From Krasilnikovia cinnamomea (GTDB lineage: Bacteria > Actinomycetota > Actinomycetes > Mycobacteriales > Micromonosporaceae): a stretch of 64,000 bases of DNA. This document shows, piece after piece, positions 59,652 through 64,000 of the stretch (positions within the stretch are counted from its first letter, which is position 1; each line of letters begins with the position of its first letter). Both the position numbers and the translations under genes were made by a program. Location: assembly GCF_004217545.1 (NCBI RefSeq), contig NZ_SHKY01000001.1:2356001-2420000 (forward strand), given 5' to 3'. The notes beneath the pieces are model-generated. The model did not search any database. It worked only from the letters and a program-made list of their open reading frames with translations, and had not been told where the DNA came from.

Positions 59652-60293
59652 TCACAACCCCCGGGCGATGTCCACGGCCTCCACCAGCGTGTCCGCCACG
59701 GGCAGGCCCGACGCCCGCAGCCGCACCGGGTCGGTGAAGCCCCCGGTGTACAGCACCGCGACGCCACCCACGGACTGCGCGGCGCTGGCGTCGTCGAGCG
59801 AGTCGCCGATCAGCACCACGTCGGTGCCGGCGACCCCCAGCTCGGCCAGGTGCCGCGCCAGGTGGCCCGCCTTCAGGTCGCCACCGACCTCGGTGCGCAG
59901 CCCGTCGACCCGGGCGAAGACCCCGGCCAGCCCGTACGTCTCGATCGCGGGGACCAGCTCTTCGTGGAACCACATGGACAGCAGCGACTGGGTGCCGGGC
60001 CAGGTGGTCAGCGCGGCCTGCGCGTCCGCGGCCAGCGACGCCGTGGTCAGCCCCAGCCGGTACGCCTCGTGGAAGATCCGGTCGAGGTGGCCGAACTCCT
60101 CGGCGTCGACGGCCCGCTCCAGGATCTCGGCGTAGAACTCGGCGACCGGGCGGCGGAACCGGCGCCGGTGCTCGTCGGAGTCGACGCTGCGCCCGCCCAT
60201 CGCCGCGAACGCGTGGTTGGTCGAGCTGACCACGAGGTGCAGGTCGTCGAGCAGGGTGCCGTTCCAGTCCCAGACCAGGTGTTTGCGCGCCAC
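59652..60293 (-). CDS. HAD family hydrolase (PGP-like)
   Basis: A 213-residue HAD protein with alpha-helical cap. Motif I is LVWDWNGTLLDDLHLVVSST: the nucleophile Asp is present and the second acidic residue is Asn, unlike standard phosphatases. Motif IV is VLIGDSLDDASAAQSVGG. It resembles phosphoglycolate phosphatase-like proteins in overall pattern. The GTG start has no clear ribosome site. It lies downstream of the glutaredoxin-like gene. Confidence 0.82.
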   Translation of the reverse strand: MARKHLVWDWNGTLLDDLHLVVSSTNHAFAAMGGRSVDSDEHRRRFRRPVAEFYAEILERAVDAEEFGHLDRIFHEAYRLGLTTASLAADAQAALTTWPGTQSLLSMWFHEELVPAIETYGLAGVFARVDGLRTEVGGDLKAGHLARHLAELGVAGTDVVLIGDSLDDASAAQSVGGVAVLYTGGFTDPVRLRASGLPVADTLVEAVDIARGL

Positions 60294-60337
60294 CCGACGA
60301 CCTTAACGGCCGCCTGCGACAACCACCGACGTGATTT

Positions 60338-60595
60338 TCACAGCGGGGGCGCCCCGGGCGCGCGGGCCAGATCGCGGCGCAGCCGGGCCTCCTCCACCCG
60401 CCAGTAGCCGTGTTCGCGGCCGTCCAGCAGCAGCACCGGTACCCGGTCGCCGTAGTCGCGTTCCAGCTCGATCGAGCTGTCCACGTCCACCCGGGTCCAC
60501 GTCTGCCCGGTGTCCGCCGCGATCCGGTCGAGCACCTGCTCGGCGACCTCACACAGATGGCAGCCGTCCCGGCTGATCAACGTCAGCCGACTCAT
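60338..60595 (-). CDS. Glutaredoxin-like protein (DUF836)
   Basis: An 85-residue thioredoxin-fold protein. The redox motif is SRDGCHLCEVAEQVLDRIAA (CHLC), with the cis-Pro in RVPVLLLDGREHGYWRV. It lies near rex, as the equivalent gene does in Streptomyces (recollection). Its ATG overlaps the stop of the acyl-CoA synthetase by four bases, so it is coupled to it. Substrate unknown. Confidence 0.9.
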   Translation of the reverse strand: MSRLTLISRDGCHLCEVAEQVLDRIAADTGQTWTRVDVDSSIELERDYGDRVPVLLLDGREHGYWRVEEARLRRDLARAPGAPPL

Positions 60596-62121
60596 GAGAG
60601 GGCACTCTTACGGACCTTGCCGATCGGGGAGTGCGGCAGCTCGGCGACCAGGTCGATGGCCTTCGGCAGCTTGAACCGGGCCAGCCACCGCGCGCAGTGC
60701 TCCCGCAGCTCCTCGGCGGTCGGCGGCGGGTCGGCGGCGGGCACGACGAACGCGTGCGGCGCCTGGCCGGTCTCCGGGTCCGGCGCCGCGATCACGGCCG
60801 CCTCGGCCACCGCCGGATGCTGGGCCAGCACCCGCTCGATCTCCGCCGGGTAGACGTTGAAGCCGTTGACCAGGATCAGTTCGCCGATCCGGTCGACCAG
60901 CACGAGATCACCCTCGCTGTCGGCGTATGCGACGTCGCCGGTGCCCCACCAGCCGTCGGCGTCCGGGCCGCCGTGCCCGTCGGGCCAGTACCCGGCGAAC
61001 AGGTTGGGTCCGCGCACCACGATCTCGCCGGGGTCGGTGCCGGCCGAGTCGGCGACCGCGAGGTCCAGTTCGGCGAGGTCCTCGTCGACCGACGCGGTGC
61101 CGTCGCGCCACAGCACCGCCCCGTCGGCGGTGCGCAGCAGCAGCGAGACCCCGGGCAGCGGCCGCCCGATCGAGCCGGTCTTGTGCCGGGTGCCGACGGC
61201 CGTGGTGGTGAGCACCGGCGCGGTCTCGGTGAGCCCGTACCCCACGATGATCCGGACGCCGGAGGCGTCCTGGAACCGCGCCGCGTCGGCCGGGTCGAGC
61301 GGGGCGGCGCCACACACGGCGGCCCGCAGCCCGGCCAGCACCTGCGGCGCCTCCGGGTGGCGGGACCAGGCCGCGTACATGGACGGGACGCCGAGGGTCA
61401 CGGTGACGCCGTGCCGGGCGATCGTGGCGAGCGATCCGGCCGGGTCGAACTTGTCCACCAGCACCCCGCACGCCCCGTGGTGCGCGACCGTGCCCAGTCC
61501 GGTGTTCAGCCCGTAGGCGTGGAACAGCGGCACGGCCAGCAGCACGACGTCGTCCGGCCCGACGACGGGCGGGTCGATCCGGTCGAGCTGGTGGTGGTTG
61601 GCGGCCAGCGCGGCGTGGCTGAGCATGGCGCCCTTCGGCCGCCCGCTCGTGCCGGAGGTGTAGAGCAGCACCGCGACCTCGTCGGCCCGGGGCGTGGCGG
61701 GAGCGGCGCCGGGTCCGTCCGCGGCGGGCAGTTCCGGGGGTACGACCACCGCGTCGCCCGACAGCCGGTCGCGCACCGCCTGCTCGGCGACCACCACGGC
61801 AGCCCCGGCGTCGCCGAGCGCGTACGTCAGCTCGTCGTCGGTGTAGCCCGGGTTGAGCGGCACGGCGACCAGGCCCGCCCGCAGCACGCCGTAGAAGGTG
61901 ACCGCGAAGTCGAGGGTGTTGCCCAGGACGAGGGCCACCCGGGCGCCCGGGCGCGGGCACAGCGCCCACAGGCGGCGGGCCGCCTCGTCGACGCGCGCGT
62001 CGAGCTCCTGCCAGGTCAGCGTCGCCTCGCCCGCGATCAGAGCCGGGCCGTCGGGACGGCGCGCGGCGGCCGCGCGTACGGGGTCGTGAGCATCGTCCTG
62101 CACGAGGCCCGAGTCTGGCAC
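60592..62121 (-). CDS. AMP-dependent acyl-CoA synthetase/ligase
   Basis: About 509 residues in the ANL superfamily, activating a carboxylate as acyl-AMP then thioester. A3 is VLLYTSGTSGRPKGAMLSHA, A5 is IIVGYGLTETAPVLTTTAVG, A7/A8 are WWGTGDVAYADSEGDLVLVD and RIGELILVNGFNVYPAEIER, and the catalytic Lys is in HSPIGKVRKSAL. It most resembles medium/long-chain fatty acid CoA ligases. The true start is unclear: GTG 62121 has GGTGG five bases upstream; GTG 62130 is an alternative. The glutaredoxin-like gene is coupled downstream. Confidence 0.85.
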   Translation of the reverse strand: MPDSGLVQDDAHDPVRAAAARRPDGPALIAGEATLTWQELDARVDEAARRLWALCPRPGARVALVLGNTLDFAVTFYGVLRAGLVAVPLNPGYTDDELTYALGDAGAAVVVAEQAVRDRLSGDAVVVPPELPAADGPGAAPATPRADEVAVLLYTSGTSGRPKGAMLSHAALAANHHQLDRIDPPVVGPDDVVLLAVPLFHAYGLNTGLGTVAHHGACGVLVDKFDPAGSLATIARHGVTVTLGVPSMYAAWSRHPEAPQVLAGLRAAVCGAAPLDPADAARFQDASGVRIIVGYGLTETAPVLTTTAVGTRHKTGSIGRPLPGVSLLLRTADGAVLWRDGTASVDEDLAELDLAVADSAGTDPGEIVVRGPNLFAGYWPDGHGGPDADGWWGTGDVAYADSEGDLVLVDRIGELILVNGFNVYPAEIERVLAQHPAVAEAAVIAAPDPETGQAPHAFVVPAADPPPTAEELREHCARWLARFKLPKAIDLVAELPHSPIGKVRKSALS

Positions 62122-62397
62122 ATCGGCCACCCGAACGGGTGCCACGGACGCGGTGTCCGTCCTCCGCCTCAACCGTGCCCGACATGATGACACAAAGTTC
62201 CTGACGTCCGGTGTGTGCCACTTCGGGATAATCTCGCTCGGCGCACACGGTGTGCGACTCCGAGTGTCCAAGGTCCGTAACACTTCCCACTCGTGTAACG
62301 GACTCCACACCGGTGGGTGAGGCCGGCCCGGCAGGTTTGCGGGACGGCCCCACCCCTTTTGTTGTGATTTGATCGATTTGCCGGACTAGGAGGCGCA

Positions 62398-63357
62398 GTG
62401 AGCCAGGTGTACGCCGGCGACCCGTACCGCCGTGACGTGTTCGCCGCACGCCTCGCGCTCACCGAGGGCCTGACCGCCCTGCGGCGCAGCGTGGACGGGA
62501 TGATCGCGCACGCGATCCGTGGGGACGGCACCCGGCGGGCACCCAACCGCCCGCCACTCAACCAGTCACCCGGCCAGCACCTGCCGCCCACCGGCAACGT
62601 CAAGCCGGTCGCGGGCCGGGTGGTCGTACCGGGCCGCCCCCCGATGCCGGCCCAGCCCGGCCCCGGGCACCGGCCCGGCGAGACCGCGACGGCCGACGGC
62701 GACACCGGGGTGGTGGTACCCACGCAGAGCACCACCGGGCCGCCGGCCGAGACCGAGCCACCGAGGTATCCGGCCCGCCCGGATCCCAGCGACGCGGCCG
62801 CCGAGGTGTGGGCGCTGGTCGAGCGGGCGAAGGAGGGCGACGCCGAGGCGTTCGGCCTGATCTACGACCGGTACGTCGACACGGTGTTCCGCTTCGTCTA
62901 CTTCCGGGTCGGTAACCGCCAGCTCGCCGAGGACCTCACCTCGGACACGTTCCTGCGCGCCCTCAAGCGCATCGGCAGCTTCACCTGGCAGGGCCGCGAC
63001 CTCGGCGCCTGGCTGGTCACGATCGCCCGGAACCTGGTCGCGGACCACTTCAAGTCCGGCCGGTACCGCCTGGAGGTGACCACCGGCGACGTCCTGGACG
63101 CCGACCGCGAGGACCGGGGCCCCGAGGGCAGCCCGGAAGCGGCCGTCGTGGACCACATCACCAACGTCGCCCTGCTCACCGCGGTCAAGCAGCTCAACCC
63201 CGAACAGCAGGAGTGCATCGTGCTGCGCTTCCTGCAGGGCTTCAGCGTGGCCGAAACGGCGCAGACCATGGGCAAGAACGAGGGCGCCATCAAGGCCCTG
63301 CAGTACCGGGCCGTCCGGGCGCTCGCCCGGCTGCTGCCCGAAGGGTTCCAGTGGTGA
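62398..63357 (+). CDS. bldN: BldN-like ECF sigma factor
   Basis: A 319-residue ECF sigma factor. Residues 1-130 are a long, Pro-rich N-terminal extension (as in Streptomyces BldN, which is removed proteolytically). Sigma2 is AFGLIYDRYVDTVFRFVYFR, NRQLAEDLTSDTFLRALKRI, GRDLGAWLVTIARNLVADHF; sigma4 is QLNPEQQECIVLRFLQGFSV, AETAQTMGKNEGAIKALQYR. AGGAGG lies before the GTG start. It controls aerial mycelium and sporulation genes in Streptomyces; here it may serve sporangium or spore formation. Neighbours (rex-hem upstream, RsbN-like downstream) support the assignment. Confidence 0.88.
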   Translation: MSQVYAGDPYRRDVFAARLALTEGLTALRRSVDGMIAHAIRGDGTRRAPNRPPLNQSPGQHLPPTGNVKPVAGRVVVPGRPPMPAQPGPGHRPGETATADGDTGVVVPTQSTTGPPAETEPPRYPARPDPSDAAAEVWALVERAKEGDAEAFGLIYDRYVDTVFRFVYFRVGNRQLAEDLTSDTFLRALKRIGSFTWQGRDLGAWLVTIARNLVADHFKSGRYRLEVTTGDVLDADREDRGPEGSPEAAVVDHITNVALLTAVKQLNPEQQECIVLRFLQGFSVAETAQTMGKNEGAIKALQYRAVRALARLLPEGFQW

Positions 63358-63409
63358 CGACGCTTTTCCCGATGTCGATCTCCACACCACCCGCCGACAG
63401 TCCCCGACC

Positions 63410-63439
63410 CGTAACCGTACGCGCCCACCGCGCGTTTGA
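63410..63439 (+). promoter_or_regulatory. Candidate BldN-type promoter for the anti-sigma gene
   Basis: CGTAAC at 63410-63415 and CGTTTGA at 63433-63439 are separated by 17 bases. Streptomyces BldN promoters are reported as CGTAAC and CGTTGA about 16 bases apart. The -35 match is exact, the -10 has one inserted T. It lies about 97 bases upstream of the anti-sigma start, consistent with feedback by BldN. Confidence 0.5.
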
Positions 63440-63535
63440 CCGGGTGCGACCCGCGTTGGACCGCAAGTCCCGCTCCTACGTCGCGACCGCCGGCAACGGA
63501 GCCGACGACAGAATCACGAGCGAAGGGAGGTGCCC

Positions 63536-64000
63536 GTGGTGAACTTCGATTTCCTCGACCGCCGCAGTGCCGAGCGCTTCGCGGAGCTTCTCGACGAGAC
63601 GACCGGCGGGCGTCGGCACCACGCCCGTGCCCAGGCTGACGAGCAGCTCGCGGGAATGGTCGCGATCGGTCACAGCCTCGCCGCGGTCCGGCCCGGCGTT
63701 CAGGTCGATCCCGAGTTCCGGGTCGGCCTGCGCGCCATGCTGGTCGCCACGGCGGAACGCGACGGGATCGGCCGCAGCGCGGCGGCCACGGACGCCACGT
63801 CGGCGCCCACCGGCGCCGCCGAATCCGGCTTCGGCACTCTGCGGGTCGGCACGGCCCGCCGGTTCCGGGCCCGGGGCGCCATCGTCATCGGGGTCGCGGC
63901 CGGCGCGATGGCGGTCTCCGGCATCTCCGCGGCCAGCGACAACGCGGCCCCCGGCGACGCCCTGTACGGCGTCAAGCGCTCCACCGAGCGCGCCCAGCTG
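63536..64000 (+). CDS. rsbN: DUF5667-type anti-sigma factor, RsbN-like (3' end outside window)
   Basis: The first ~155 residues of a protein with a cytoplasmic N-terminal domain (FDFLDRRSAERFAELLDETT, ARAQADEQLAGMVAIGHSLA, VDPEFRVGLRAMLVATAERD), then a transmembrane helix (about residues 118-138, RARGAIVIGVAAGAMAVSGI) and an external DUF5667 domain beginning DNAAPGDALYGVKRSTERAQ. In Streptomyces RsbN is the membrane anti-sigma of BldN, encoded directly downstream. GGGAGG lies five bases before the GTG at 63536. The C terminus is cut by the window edge. Confidence 0.85.
   Translation, partial: MVNFDFLDRRSAERFAELLDETTGGRRHHARAQADEQLAGMVAIGHSLAAVRPGVQVDPEFRVGLRAMLVATAERDGIGRSAAATDATSAPTGAAESGFGTLRVGTARRFRARGAIVIGVAAGAMAVSGISAASDNAAPGDALYGVKRSTERAQL

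Overview
This window is chromosomal DNA of a very GC-rich actinomycete, most likely a member of the Micromonosporaceae (Actinoplanes/Micromonospora-like). The evidence is third-position GC saturation in every gene, many GTG starts, actinobacterial-only families (DUF3117, DUF6758, Rv2578c-type radical SAM protein, BldN/RsbN, Rex-HemACDB order) and blocks of gene order shared with Mycobacterium and Streptomyces. I see no rRNA, tRNA, prophage, transposase or CRISPR array. The content is mostly core chromosome, with a few accessory islands.

Layout. 1-5.3 kb: moeA, galU, a membrane GGDEF diguanylate cyclase, 5-formyl-THF cyclo-ligase and an FmdB-type zinc-ribbon protein, a block resembling Rv0991c-Rv0994 of M. 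tuberculosis. 5.4-14 kb: a CpaB-like pilus-type protein, small membrane proteins, a hairpin-forming 31-bp minisatellite, a RecB-type nuclease, MarC, a PHP phosphoesterase, a PH-domain membrane protein, a 52-residue membrane protein and a SpoU methyltransferase. 14-18.4 kb: thioredoxin, then an SOS-controlled Rv2578c-type radical SAM gene whose iron-sulfur motif is split by an intein, then CoA-binding and DUF4190 proteins. 18.4-28.5 kb: SDR, EamA exporter, HAD, PhzF, then an mgtE-like/DUF1003/mrp/tatB/htrA/O-methyltransferase block matching the Rv1220c-Rv1232c neighbourhood but without sigE/rseA. 28.5-36.3 kb: PepA, DUF3117, a PaaX-type regulator with its own palindrome, enoyl-CoA hydratase, a secreted trypsin, a Tag glycosylase, SRPBCC and DivIVA-like proteins, and an orphan NuoA. 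36.5-41.3 kb: KorAB 2-oxoacid:ferredoxin oxidoreductase, a K+ channel and a secreted phospholipase A2.

41.3-53.7 kb is more accessory: a cyclase-fold/NTPase regulator, a 26-bp minisatellite, a lytic transglycosylase, a double GNAT protein, a secreted nuclease, and a tightly coupled three-gene operon (Lgt-fold membrane protein lacking Lgt catalytic residues, Tes/MJ0619-like radical SAM enzyme, small two-TM protein) that is the best candidate for an undescribed system. It is followed by a HicAB toxin-antitoxin pair.

53.7-64 kb: a heme operon transcribed leftward as rex-hemA-hemC-hemD-hemB, with start/stop overlaps at rex-hemA-hemC-hemD and a near-consensus Rex operator upstream of rex. An acyl-CoA synthetase/glutaredoxin-like/HAD operon also runs leftward. 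Rightward are a BldN-like ECF sigma factor and the start of its presumed anti-sigma factor RsbN, preceded by a BldN-type promoter. Together this couples redox state (Rex) to heme synthesis next to a developmental sigma/anti-sigma switch, an arrangement also found in Streptomyces.
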